Below, piece after piece: positions 1-12,910 of a DNA stretch of 64,000 nt. Location: contig JANTQA010000047.1 of NCBI GenBank assembly GCA_027625915.1, forward strand, positions 11,532,001 to 11,596,000. Direction: 5' to 3'. Under the pieces are notes generated by a model that had not been told where the DNA came from, searched no databases, and saw only the letters and a program-made list of their open reading frames with translations. Made by a program: the position numbers and the translations under genes. Position 1 is the first letter of the stretch. Every line of letters begins with the position of its first letter. Source of the DNA: Anaeramoeba flamelloides (lineage: Eukaryota > Metamonada > Anaeramoebidae).

Positions 1-3000
1 TTTTCTTCATCATTTTCATTTTCATTTTTATTTTTTTTCTCATCTTTATTTTCCTTTTCTTTTTCTTCGTCCTTCTCTTTTATTTTTTCCTCCTCGTCAT
101 TGCCTTTATTAGTTGTATCTTCTTTTCCTTTTTCTTTTTTGTTTTCTTTATTTTCATTTTCATTTCCAATCTCATTTTTTTTATTTGCTTGAATGTTTTC
201 TTTTTTGTTTTCTTTATTTTCTTTTACATTTTCATTTTCCTTTTCGTTTTCATTTATTTTTTCTTCTTTTTCATTGTTTTCCTTTTCTTTCTCTTTCTCT
301 TTTTCTTTTATTTCTTCTTCTTCCTCATCGTCTTTATTTGTTGTATCTCCTTCTTTTTCAATTTCAATTTCATTTACTAGTTGATTTTCGTTTTCGTATT
401 TGTTATCATTTTCATTTTCCTTATTTTTGCTATCTTTTTCATTTTTATTTTCTTGATTTTCGTTTTCTTTTCCCCTTTCTTTTATTTTTTCTTCTTCTTC
501 ATTGTCTTTATTAGTTGTATCTTCTTCATTGTTATTTTGGTTTTTGTTTTCTTCCTTTTTTACATTTTTGTTTTCGTTATTTTGGCTTTCATTATTTTCT
601 AGATTTTCAATTTCTTTTTCATGATTAATATTTTGATTTTTGTCTTTCTCTTCATTTTCAATTAGTAATTTATTTTCTTTATCCTGATCAATTTTATCTT
701 TATTTTTTTTTTTTTCGTTTTCATTTTTATTTTCTTGGTCAACATTTTGATCATTTTTGATTTCTTGATTTTTATGATTTTCTTGATTTTCTTGATTTTC
801 ATTTTGGTTATCTTGATCATTTTTATCTTCCTTTTCCTTTTCCTTTTCTTTCTCGTTTACCTTTCCATCTTCATTATCTTCCTTTTCATTTTTATTTCTT
901 TGGTAAACATTTTCATTTTCAATTTCTTGGTTTTTATTTGTAATTTGTTTTTTGTGATTTTCATTTTCCTTATTAATTTGATTTTCTTCTTCTTTATTAA
1001 TATTTTCAATTTCAATTTCTTGGTTATCATTTTGTTTTGGTATTTCATTATTATTATTATTTTCATTTCCAATTCCAATTTCATTTACTACTTGATTTTC
1101 TTTATCATTTTGATTTTTATCATCTTCCTTTTCTTTATTGATTTCTTGTTTTCCATTTTCATTGTTCTTTTGATTTAATTCATTTTTTGGGGTAAAATCG
1201 TTTTCTTTTATTTTCTTTTTTTCAACATTTTCATTATCTATTTCTTGATCTATCTCTTTTTCTTTTTTAATTTCATTTTCTTCTTCATTTTCATTTTCAT
1301 TTTTATTTTCATTTTTTTTATCATCTTTGTTTTCCTTTTCTTTTTCTTTTTCTCTTTCTTTTATTTTTTCTTCTTCATCATTGTCTTTATTAGTTGTATC
1401 TTTTTCATTATTATTTTGATCAATTCCCTTATCATTTCCTTTTTGATCATTTTTGTCATTGTTATCATTTCCTTTATTTTCTTCATTTTTAGTATTTTCT
1501 TCTTTTTTGTCTTCATTTTCATTTTCTTTTTCTTTTTGATTTTCATGATCATCTTCATTTTTTTTTTCATTATTATGATCATCTTCGTTGTCTTGATCAT
1601 TTTCCTTTTCATTTTCTTCAATTATGATATTAATATCATTTTTATTTTCTTTTTCATTTTCAATATCCTTTTTCTTGTTGCTTTCTTGATTTTCATTTTC
1701 TTCATTTTGATTTTCATGATCATTTTCATTTTCATCTTCATTTTCATTTTCATTTATGATTTTTTTATTATCTGCATTGTCTTCATTTTTGATATTTTCT
1801 TTATCATTTTCAAGATTATTATCATATTTTTTTTCTTCTTTCTCTAATTTTTTATTTTTTTTTACAATATTATCATTTTCGTTTTCTTCTTCCTTTCCCT
1901 TTTCTTCCTTTTTTTCATCTTCTTTATTTTCATTCTCATCTTGATTTTCGTTATTTTGGCTTTCATTATTTTCTAGATTTTTTTCATTTTTTCCATTATT
2001 TTCTTGATTTTCATTTTCATTTTTTTTATTTTTTTTTTTATTTTCATTTTCGTTTTCTTCGTTGTTTACTTGATTTTTTTCGTTTTCATTTTTATCAATT
2101 TTTTCTTCATTTTGATATTCATCATTATCTTTATTTTCGTTTTCTTGATTTGCTTTATTTTCTTGATTTTCTAGATTTTCTTCATTTTTTCCATTATTTT
2201 CTTGATTTTCATTATCATCTTCATTTATTTCTTCTTCCTCATTTTCTTTATTCTTATCTTGATTTACTTCTTCATTTTTACTTTTTGATTTATTTTCATT
2301 TTCATTTTCTTCAATGGCTAATTTATTTTCGTTATCATTGTCTTTATTCGCCGTATCTTCTTCCTTTTTATCATCATCTTCATTTTTTTGATTTTCTTTA
2401 TTTTCTTGATTTTCTCGATTTTCTTCATTATCTTTATTTTCCTTTTCTTTTTCTTCATCCTTCTCTTTTATTTTTTCTTCTTCATCATTGTATTTATTGG
2501 TTGTAACTTTTTCATTATTATTTTGATTTTCATTTTCCTTTTCTTTTCCATCTTCATTTTCATTTTTATTTTCTTTTTGATCATCATCTTTGTTTTCCTT
2601 TTCTTTCTCTTTCTCTTCTTCTTTTATTTTTTCTTCTTCCTCATTATATTTATTGGTTGTATATTTTTCATTATTATTTTGATTTTGATTTTCCTTTTCT
2701 TTTTCGTCTTCATTTTCCTTATGATCTTCATTTTTCTTATCTTTTTCACTTATACTTTGTTGATTTTCATTTTCATTTTCATTTTCATTTTCCTCATTAC
2801 CCAGATCTTTAATTTTTTTTTTGATATTATCGTTTTTGTTAAGCTTATCATCTTTGATATTTTCTTGGTTTTGATCTTTAATATTTTGTATTATTTTATT
2901 TGTTTTGTCTAGTTCATTTTCCTTTTCATTTTCATTTGTATCTTCATTTCTTTCTTTTCCATTATTGGTTTCATTTATTTGAATGTTTTCTTTCTTGTTT

Positions 3001-5754
3001 TCAATATTATTATTTTTCTTATTTTTCTTATTTTCATTTTCTTCCTTTATATTATTTATTTCTGGTTCATTTCCAATTTCTTCTTTTTCACTTTCATTTT
3101 CTTTATTTTCTTTATCATCTTCATTTTTTTTTTCATTTTCATTTTTATTTTCATTATTATTTTCTTCATTTTCTCTATTTTCTTCTTTTGTATTTTCTTT
3201 TACTTGGTTTTCATTATTATATTTGCTTTTATCATCTTCATTTTCTTGATTTTCTTTTTCTTTATCTTGATTTTTGTTTTCATTTTTATTTTGGTTTTCA
3301 TTATTATTTTCTTCATTTTCTCTATTTTCTTCTTTTTCATTTTCATTTTCTTGATTTTCCTTTTTCTCGCTATCTATTTCTTTTGTATCTTCTTTTTTGT
3401 TTTCTTGATTTTCTTGATTTTCTTCATTATCATTTTTATTTTCTTGGTCAACATTTTCATTATCAATTTCTTGATTTTTGTTTTCATTTTCTTCCTTTAT
3501 ATTATTTATTTTTTTATCATTTCCATTTTCTTTATCATCTTGGTTTTCATTTTTTTCATCTTTATTATTATTTACAATTTCGTCATTTTCATTTTCTTCT
3601 TTTTCACTTTCATTTTCTTTATTTTCTTTATCATTCTCATTTTGATTTTTGTTTTCTTTATTTTTATTTTTATTTTCAAAGCTTTTCTTATTTTCGTTAT
3701 TATTATTTTCTTGATTTAATTTTTTAATTTCTTTTTCATTTTCGTTTTCATTGTTGTTTTCTTGATTTTTGTTGGTGTTTTTCTCTTCAAATCTTATTTT
3801 ATTTCGAATATCCCGACGATTGTTTTTATTACTATTAAATTCATTTTTTTCGAAAGAATTTGTAATAACTGGTTTTGTATTGTTCTGGGATTTTTCATTT
3901 TTTTTTAATAAGGAATTGTTACTTGATTTATTTTGATCATTTTGTGATAATAATATTTGGTTTGAATTAATTATACTTGAGTATAAAGGTATTTTTCGAG
4001 ATTTGTCTATTTTAAAAATATTTATTTGAAAATTTTGGATTTCATTTTCATTTTCATTTTGCTTATTTTCTTTATCATCTTCATTTATTTCTTTTTCATT
4101 ATTGATTTCATTCTTTTCATTCTGATCAATTTCATTTTCATTTTTATTTATTTTATTTTGGTATTCTTTTTTATTTTCGATTTCTCCTTTTTCAATTGTA
4201 TTTTTTTGGTTTTTTTTTTCATTATTGATTTCATTTTTATACTTGGTACCAAAATTTGAAATGGAACGGGTAATTAAATTCCCTAAAGAATATTCTGGGT
4301 GAATTGAAATATGTTGCAATATTAATTTACTGTTATTGGGTGTATTTTCAAGAACTTGGATTAAATATTTCTCATTCTTTTTTTTATCTCCTATTTCAAT
4401 TTTATTTTCGTTTTTGTTTTCCTTTTCGTTTTCGTTTTCAATTTCGTTTTCAATTTCAATTCCAATTTCGTTTTCATTTTTGCTTTCATTTTCATCACCT
4501 TTTTGAATATTTTGTTCAAGAGACCAATTTAATTCAATTTTTTCTTTATAAAATTTAATAGTTGGTATTTCTTTGATTTTTTCATTTTTCGATTTCAAAT
4601 TCTCGTGTTCTATTTCAATTTTATTTTCTTTTTTCTCTTCAAATTTTTTATTGAGGAATTTTTTAATAAAAAGCAGAATTGTGAAGATCACAAGACACAA
4701 AATTAATAATAAAATCATTCGATAATTAATAAGGAAAATCAAAAGTGTATTTTCATCTAATTGTGGTTCTTCAAAAACAATTATCTTCTCATCATCATAA
4801 AAGATGTGATCTGACCAACAAATTAAGATTTCAGAAGGACTTACTTTATGAACCACTCGAATCGATTGTCTATTTTCTGAGTCGTGCTCTATGGTGAATG
4901 TTTTGGGATTCTGTGAAGGATTACTCTTATTTTGTAAGGTCAAATAAATGCTGTGCTTGTTGGAAACATTCTGAGACTTTACTTCAAGAATTTTGCCTTC
5001 AACTGGATAGGTTCTTAAGTAATTAGGTTTTCCAATCCTCTTTCTTTTTCCATTATTCCCAGGATCTCTATTTGGATATTGGGGATAATTTAACCGAAAC
5101 GGTTTACCTACTTGCTGTCCCTTAAAGGTTTCCAGTTTTGCTTCCCAATTTGTTTGCGGTTTGTTTAAAGGCTTGGTTAAAATTAGTTGTAATAAATTCC
5201 CTGTGAAACCATTTTTGTTTTTCTCCAAATTGATTCTCTTTTTTTCAGTTTGGGAATAAATCACTAGATTTGGAACCACAAAAGAATCGCCCTGAGGGAA
5301 ACTATTTTCTGATCCCAATTGTGCGTGAAATGTTTCAGTATTTGAGTCATGCCAGATCAAAAGAAACGAGATTTTTAAGAGAGACTCGAGTGAAGCACTA
5401 GATTCTGCTTTTGTATTATTTAATTTATGGACAGCAATTCTGGGATCATGATCCCATCCATTTAAAAAGCATACATTTAGCTCGCAATTTGAACACTCAA
5501 TATTTCCCAAATAAATTACTTGAATCTTTGAAAATGGATGTATTTTGCAAGAGTCATCTATGTTTGTAAAAGGAAAAGATCATTTTTAAAAATCATTCAA
5601 AAAGAAAAAGAAAAGGAAAAAGTAGGAAGTGAAAAATTTTATTTGTTGTTTGTTGTTTGTTATCTAGTGGTGTTTGCTGGAAAATATTACCCGAACTTGA
5701 TAGTAAAGGAACAAAGAGAAATAAGACTATTAAAAAAAGATTCAAATTTGACAT
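1..5754 (-). CDS. Single-pass membrane protein with giant Lys/Glu/Asn-rich tail (partial, 3' end outside window)
   Basis: I do not recognise the family. Exon 1 (5754-5691) encodes a signal peptide starting MSNLNLFLIVLFLFV. A 133-bp intron (5690-5558, gtaata...acatag) is followed by exon 2, which stays open to the window edge. The phase-1 junction makes a GAT codon. Residues 22-292 form an ectodomain with at least five cysteines (one CSNC pair) and three N-glycosylation sequons (NNT, NVS, NKS). A membrane span lies at about 303-320, followed by basic residues (IKKFLNKK), so the C-terminal tail should be cytosolic. Residues 321 to about 640 still contain mixed sequence (for example LILQHISIHPEYSLG); from there to residue 1873 or beyond the tail is almost only K, E, N, D and Q. 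Unspliced, the start codon leads to a stop after about 53 codons, so splicing is needed. It could be a receptor or adhesion protein; that is inference only. Confidence 0.8.
61..2682 (-). repeat. Degenerate repeated module inside the charged tail
   Basis: Within the tail-coding region a module of about 25-30 codons recurs at roughly 61-122, 278-352, 473-540, 1330-1420, 2436-2525 and 2595-2682, with a partial copy near 2330-2363. Each copy reads approximately TTNK(D/Y)NDEEEKIKEK followed by EKEKENK. The core threonines (TTNK) break the otherwise all-charged sequence. The copies differ at several bases, so they are old duplications rather than a fresh microsatellite. The coding strand is nearly pure purine over several kb. 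Confidence 0.7.
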
Positions 5755-6727
5755 TTATTTGAGATTTTGGGTAGATGTTCAAAAAATGATTAATTTATTT
5801 TTGTCAAAGTAATTGCTGGTTATTGGACAATTCGGTTATCAATTAAAATTAAAAATACTTGCTGTTATATTCCTTTTTTTAGTTTGGGTAAAAATGAGGT
5901 AAAATTTTTAACTGATATTTAAATCTTTTGGACAAGGTGATTGCGTGAGAGACTGAAAATTTTATTACGAGACATTGAGGTAATTACTTTTTTCTTTGTT
6001 CTTTACATGAAAGTGTTTTCAAATTCCATGAAAATTTGGTTAAAGAACTATATAAGCGTTTTTTTCAAATTTCTAGGTAAAATTTGGTTGATAATATCTT
6101 TAAGTACTAAAGGAAAACTTTGTGTTAAAAATTAAAAAAACAAAATACTTTACCAAATAATTGGTTAGATTCTTCTTGAGACAAATGTCTGATATCATTA
6201 GTGATTTCAATTTTAATATGCTTTTTTTCAGATTCCTTAATTCAGAGTATTTCGAAAACTCATAAAAATGAATTCTTTAAAAAATTCTTACTTGACTTTT
6301 TATTTACAGAAAAAATTTTCATTTTTTAAAAAACAAAGACTAATCAACTTAACAAAACTACACAAAAATTTTTACTCTTTAGGAACAATTTGAGAAATCT
6401 TCTATTCGAACTTTTTAAAAAAAAAATTATTTCAATATTGTAAATCTTATTTATTTTTTCCTCAAAGTTAATAGGATTATTAAATTCACTTGGATATGAT
6501 TAAACCCAATAAATAAACTCACTTTTCAAGATTTGAGAAATAATTTATCATTTTTAACACAGTTCATTTTTCCTTTTAATTATCTTCAAAAAGATCCTAA
6601 CCTTTCTGGAAAAAAAGTGAAATAAAAAACAAGTAAACCATGTTTTTTTAATTAGGAATCTTACTGAAAATTCAAAACAAGATCAATTATTAAAAGAATA
6701 AATAAATAAATAGAGAGAAAATGAAGG

Positions 6728-7001
6728 ACTCAACACAATAATCGTTTCTTAATACTCTATTTTTGGTTTGGAGTTTTTCTTTTATTGGTGAATTATTAAA
6801 AATTTGTTCAAACAATTTACTATTTTTGAGATCTCCAAAATCACTTCTACAATTTCGATACGAAAGTAGATTTAAATTGTATTTGTTGGTTTGATTGAAA
6901 ATAATATAATGGGTTATTATTTGAAGTTAACTGGTTTATTCTTTTAATTGATTTTACTTTTAATTTTCAATAATGTTCCCAATTAAAAACCGTGTTTCAC
7001 T
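6728..7001 (+). repeat. MITE-like repeat family 1, copy a
   Basis: About 275 bp related to 52389-52679 (same orientation) and 36555-36836 (opposite). Shared landmarks in order are an end like CAACACAATAA, then aaaatttgttcaaa, gagatct, gtttgattgaaaataat and an end like aattaaaaaccgtgttt. The ends are imperfect inverted repeats (AACACARTAA against its complement), which suggests a non-autonomous DNA transposon. No coding capacity. Confidence 0.6.
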
Positions 7002-7432
7002 TTTTTTCCTCAAAATTAATCATATTTGTTTTGATCTCTGTTAAATCTAACCAAAAAAAAAAAAAAAACAAACTATTTTTATGAATTTTCACATTTAGCA
7101 CTATATGATAGTTTTGGATTCAAAAAAATAACATTTAAAATTCTAATTGTAATTTTGGTAAATATACAACATTAACCAAATAATTCATTACTTGAAAGTA
7201 AGCATATATCGATCTTTTATTTTTCTTTAATAATTATATAAATATTTTTGAATTTGAAGTATATCTAGGATTTATTATCAAATTATTCAGAGTATAAAAA
7301 TATAAATTGTTAGTATATTAAGTTATTTGAAAATATTTTCATTTTTTTTTTTTTATTTTTTGATTTTTTTTTATCCTTTTTTTTTAATATTTTTTTTTTC
7401 TAAAGATCTTTTCAAAAAAAAAAGATCTTAGA

Positions 7433-7754
7433 AAAGACAAATAATCACTACCAAAAATTCAACTATGTAATGTCTTTTAAAATAAATTTAATTATCAGTA
7501 AAAAATCACCATGTTAACATTTTTTTACTGTACGTTCAGAAATAAAAAATCTGTAATGCTAATTTCAAAAATTGTGATTCACCTTTTTTTATTTTTTGTG
7601 TTATTTTTTTTTTAAATTTTTAAAATACAAGGTTTTTTATATATTTAGAATGATTTAAAAGCTAATTACAAATCAAATTTAATTATTTGCTGTTCTTGGA
7701 TACTCAAGATATATTTCTTTTTTTAATTTATTATTTCAGGCAAGTCACAATTTT
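7433..7754 (+). repeat. MITE-like repeat family 2, copy a
   Basis: A repeat of about 322 bp, also at 12585-12910 and 22769-23095. Landmarks are gaaaagacaaataatcac at the start, aatgct followed by tttcaaaaattgtgattcac in the middle, a long T-rich stretch with atatatttagaatgatt, and the end ggcaagtcacaatttt. The middle and end blocks are inverted relative to each other, so the last 190 bp resemble a small element with terminal inverted repeats. Confidence 0.65.
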
Positions 7755-7862
7755 AGTAATTGTATTTCAAATAATTTCAATTAATCAAAAAAAAAAAAAA
7801 AAAAAAAAAAAAATTCAAAAATTTAAAAATAAAATTTCAATTAAAAAAAAAAATTATAACTG

Positions 7863-8248
7863 TTCCAAGGCTACCGTGAAATTTTTTCAATATCAAATTT
7901 TGATGTTGATATAGATTTATAAAAAGTTGAATAGAGAAATCAGAAAGTTCATATAGAAAATATTGTTTCCTAAATGAGTTAATATGAAAAAATTTTTTCT
8001 AAGGTGATCAAAAAAAAATATTTTTTTTAGAGTAAATTTTATGTCCTTTCGCAATGAATTTTCGATGTTTAGTGTCATTTTGGTTTCTGAAAATTTATTT
8101 TTTAAATATCAGAAAAAATTCTTGAATATTGGCTCATTTAGGAAACAATATTTTCTATATGAACTTTCTGATTTCTCTATTCAACTTTTTATAAATCTAT
8201 ATCAACATCAAAATTTGATATTGAAAAAATTCCACGGTAACTTTGGAA
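7863..8248. repeat. Foldback with about 116-bp inverted arms
   Basis: Positions 7863-7978 and 8133-8248 are reverse complements over about 116 bp with only a few mismatches, around a 154-bp spacer that is itself partly self-complementary. The short open frame over the right arm is a by-product of the repeat. Young or conserved by pairing, since surrounding repeats have diverged much more. Confidence 0.85.
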
Positions 8249-10214
8249 AGACTGTATTATTGTATGTTATGCTTATTATTCTATACCTCTCTTTATTTCT
8301 TTATCAACTTTAATTATTAATTCTGAATTAGAAAAACTTTTATTTAAAAAATTTTTGAGTGTAAAAAATTACTTTTTAACTCAAAAGAATTTTGGGATCA
8401 CGAATATTATTTCATCTTTCTATAGAATACCAGATTTGAAACCAGTTAATCATATTATTTATATTAAAAAATTTACTTGTTATAAACCAATAACATATAC
8501 ACCAATTATATATAAGAAGAAGTTGTTTGTATCTCATAGTTTCTCTCTTTGATAGTTTGCCGCCAAATGACAATTGTACCGATTTAGATATTTTCTTTTT
8601 CTCTATTTATATAATAAAAAATATACAAAAAAAATAGTTTGTATTAAAAGAAAAAGAAAACCCCAAAAAATAAATAGGTAAAACATAAAAATTCATTCAA
8701 AAGAGTCTTTTTTTGTATTTCAGAAAATTTTTTTGTTTATATAATTATTTTTTGATTATAACTAAATATTTTTTTTTTTTTTTTAATTCTGAAGAGATTT
8801 ATCTCGCATAATACAAAAATATCTAAACTTGTTTATAAATAATTGTTAGGGAATTAAAGTCATGTAATTATATTTCTAGATTTATGATTGTTCTGATTGA
8901 TTTATTTACATTGGTTTAAAATAAAATTGTGGGAAAGAAAGTAGAATTATTTATAATTGTATTATCATCAATTTCAAAGTAGTCTATTTGTAATTGATGA
9001 ATAGGTTATATTTTTTTTCTAGTGTTTGAATAGATATCAGAAGAAAAAAATTATTTTGGAAATATGAAAATTGAAAACATTTTTTTACATTTATTTTTTT
9101 TATTTTGTATATATGTCCCTACGAACCAAAAAACACTAAAAATGGAAAACTGATCAAATACTTTCCATTAATACACTTAAAAAAACTAAATGAAAAAATA
9201 AAAATAAATAAAGTTTCAATTTAACTTTTTCTTGAAAACATTTTTTGCCAAAATCATTGAATCCACACTTGAAATTATGTATATTTTTAGATTCAGTATC
9301 TTGTTTTAACTCATTTACTAAAATAAATTCTAAATTATGCAAATTTTCTTTTCACAAAAGGCACTAATTTGGTCCTCAAATGTTTTTTTTAGTTTTAAAT
9401 GGTAAAATTAAAAAAAGGTTAAACTAAAAGGATAAACTCTTTGGAAAAGCATTCTAATTTAATATATTAACTTTTTCTTTGATTTCAAACTTTTCTCAAC
9501 TCCAATTTTTCAAAAAAAAAAATCAAAAAGTGTACAGTAATTTCAAAAAATAATTTTGATATTCAAAAGTTGAGAGTGTTTTTATTCTAAAAAAATTTAT
9601 CCCAGTGGTTAATTGAATTAAGTATGAAACTTAGATTCAAAAAATTTTAATCAGAAAAAAATAGTGCTTAATTTTATAAAGGACATATATAAACTATTTT
9701 TCAAAAATTTTAACTCACTTTATAATGTTAATGGGAAGTTGTTTTGGGGGTTTATTCCAGTATTCTTAAAAAAAATTATTTTCAAATTTTTGGATCAGAA
9801 TCATTTTTTTTAATTTTGTAAATTTTAGTTTTGCTTTTTCAAATTTTTGTTTTTCTTTTGTTTTTCTTTTTCTTTTTTGAGTGCTTCTTAAATTTTCTAA
9901 AAAAACCTGAAAATAATTTTTTAATCAAAATTGACGAAATACAATTATTTTGGTAAGTGTTGTCTAATTCAAGCGTATTTTTTGATTTTTTGATTTAAAT
10001 TTTTGTTTTAAAACTTAATTTCTCATTTTTGGTAATTTTTCAAAAGAAAAGTAAAATTTAAAAAATATTGGATTATTTTTTTTTCATTTTAATAAAATAT
10101 TTTTTAACGATCAAGTGAAAATGATAAATTCTTAGAAAGGTTAGTTCGTTTTTGTCTTCTTATTATTGTTAACAAATTTTTTAAAATAATTAAAACCTGA
10201 TTAATTTTTGTAAA

Positions 10215-11250
10215 TACAGTTGTTTCAATAACCCGTGTTGATGATTTTGTTTGTGTTTTTCAAAATTATTTGTGTTGTTTTGGTAAATAACTGTTGTTTT
10301 TTTTTTTTAAAATGTTTTATTTTTTTCAATAACTGTGGTTTTATGTTATTAATCTGTTGTTTTGGAAAAAATACAGTTCGGTCTAACTATACTTTCAAAT
10401 CAAACAATATTTACACTTTGATCATATAACCAAAGTGTTTTTGTACTACCTTCAAGACCAATCTCCCCATAAATGAGATCTAATTTAACCAAATTAATCA
10501 AAACAACACCAAAATTCACAATAACCAAATCTTTCGTTTTGAATAAATACAAATCAAAAAACCACAAAAAGGATAAAAAGAGTTTCTGAAAAACCGATTT
10601 TACTGATATCTCCATATGAGTAAAAAATGAGATATTAATTTTTCAAAGTTTTTTGAAAACGAAATGAAAAAAAAATTCATTTCATTTGTCGTTTTTTCCT
10701 TTAGTCAATTGTCTTCAAATCTTATCTTTGAATTGGATGATTTTTTTTTTATTTTGTTCTAATTTTTGGCTCGATTGGATGAGATAAGAATCCTCAGTGA
10801 AGAAATATTTCATAATGAATCAAAAGTAAATTTACAGATATTTTTTCTGATTAAAATTCGACAAGAACATGTCCAATTTCCAAATTATTTAAAAATCAAT
10901 TCAATTTAAACAATTTTCAGAATGAGAACAAATTAAATCTCATAAAAAATATCAATTTTCATTTATTATATCAAGATCTTTCAATTTTTTAAAAGAAAAA
11001 ATAATTCAAAAAATGTTGAAAAAAAATTTCAATTATTACTCCGAGAATGACAATATTGTGGTCAATATGTACTTTGCTGTTAAAAATAGAGATATCTTTA
11101 CTCACATGAATTTTCAACAACAATTAAAAACCAAGAACAATTCTTAAAATTTTCAGAACAACAGTTAAAAACACAAAATCTGGAAAACAACAGTAAAATT
11201 CTGAAAAAAACAAAATATAAAAGTCAACACGGGTTATTGAAACAACTGTA
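10215..11250. mobile_element. Tc1/mariner-like element, non-autonomous or decayed
   Basis: The 27 bp at 10215-10241 are the exact reverse complement of 11224-11250. The inverted repeat starts TACAGTTGTTTCAATAACCC, so each outer end is TA followed by CAGT, as expected for a Tc1/mariner element with a TA target duplication. Just inside each end, motifs like aactgttgtttt recur. No transposase frame is visible in the 1 kb between the ends. Related single ends occur at 34085-34110 and 36331-36365. Class assignment is by end structure only. Confidence 0.55.
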
Positions 11251-12584
11251 AATTTTGTTTGATCCTTGAATAAAAAGTCCACAAAAACTTTCCCACACAA
11301 CACTCCAATACAATTTCTATTGAACCAAACAATTATATTTTGAGAGAAAACCCAACAAACAAGAAAAATTGTCAAAAAAACAAATAAAAAAACATATTTT
11401 GGGTACTTGGTAAGGTTTTGTTCTGTTCAAAATACCAAACAGGGCAAATCTTAGTCTTGAAAGTAGTCTTGTAAAACCTTAATTTAAGAAAAAACTAAAT
11501 GAAAATAAGAATTTCGGTGTAAGGATTGTTAGGATTTAGGAAGACAATACAATAATTTAAGAAACCAAAGGCCAACAATCATAGTATATGTGGTCTTCTA
11601 AAGTTAGAGTTGTTGATTGAGAGTTTGAAATGATCTTCATTTTTTGGCCAAAAAATCTTGATTCTGTTTCAATTTCATTTCCATGTTTCTTAATTAGGAT
11701 GTCCGAGTTTACATATCTCAAAATTTTTTGAATTTTTCATTAAAAAATACACTGAAAATGATTTTTTGATCCAAATAGTTGGAAATTTTCTTGACCTTGG
11801 CTTTGTAATTTAAATGATATTTACAAAAGTTTTTTAAGACAACGTGGAGAATTTCGGAATAAGTGTTTAAAGAAACAAAAATCGAAAACTGAGAAAGAAT
11901 TTTTGTCAAAGTTTAATTTCCTGAAATTTTTCTTGGAAAATCTTTTTGTTTATTAACAAATAGAAACTTGGGTGTTTTTTTGCTTAATTAATTGTATTTG
12001 AATTATTAAACAAGAAAAAAATTCACTAAATTTTCCTGTTTTTCTTTCACAAATGATATCAAAGAAATAGGTTGAGATTTGTTAAGATATTATAAATATG
12101 TAAATAGGGAAATGAAAATAAAGTAAAACTATTCACCTATTTGTGGAACAAATTATAAAATCTTGTTTTTTTTCAGAATAATCTTCACTTTTCCAAGGTT
12201 ACTAATTTTGGAAAGTAGTCAAAGTAGAAAAGTGGTTCAGTAAACACCAAGAAAACTTTATTCGAATTGTGTGTTGTGATAAAAACTTATTTTTTTTTTT
12301 GGTAATTTGGAAAAAATATTTGTAATTTATTTTACAAATAACGATCATGTTTGAGAAATTGTTTAGTGTTCTTTAGGATTTGTATTTTTCTTCAAATTGT
12401 TATAAGTTACTTGAAATAAGAAGTTAAAAAATTTCCGATAAATTTTTTTTTCGGGTTTTTTTAGAAAATTTACTAATTTACATTCTTTTTTTTTTTTTTT
12501 TTTTGATTTCTTTTTTGTTTTTTCTTTTTCTTTTTTTTTCTTTTTTTAATTAAAAAGATTATGTGGAAAAAAAAAGAGATATTC

Positions 12585-12910
12585 GAAAAGACAAATAATC
12601 ACTAAGAAATTTTCGACTCTGTAGTGTCTTTGAAAATGGATTTAATTATTCATAAAAAATCTTTTTTTTCAACTTTTTTTCAGTGAAAGTTCAGTAAGAA
12701 AAAATCCGTAATGCTCATTTCAAAAATAGTGAATCACTTTTTTTTAGTTTTTGGTTTTATTTTTTTTAATTTTTAATATATCAGATTTTTATATATTTAG
12801 AATGATTAAAAAGTGAATTATAAATCATATTTATTTATTAATTGTTGTTGAATACTAAAGGATAATTTTTTTTTCAATTTATTATTTCAGGTGAGTCACA
12901 ATATTTGAAA
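12585..12910 (+). repeat. MITE-like repeat family 2, copy b
   Basis: Same orientation and landmarks as the copy at 7433-7754: gaaaagacaaataatcac, tttcaaaaatagtgaatcac, then caggtgagtcacaat at the end. No coding capacity. Confidence 0.65.

Noticed and set aside
113-3727. Many plus-strand open frames rich in Phe, Leu, Ile and Ser over the first 3.7 kb
   Set aside because: They are the antisense of the K/E/N-rich minus-strand tail. The minus frame is continuous with the signal peptide and ectodomain; the plus frames are fragmented and overlap each other.
8041-8313. A 90-codon open frame
   Set aside because: It lies on the right arm and spacer of the 7863-8248 foldback and has no recognisable domain.
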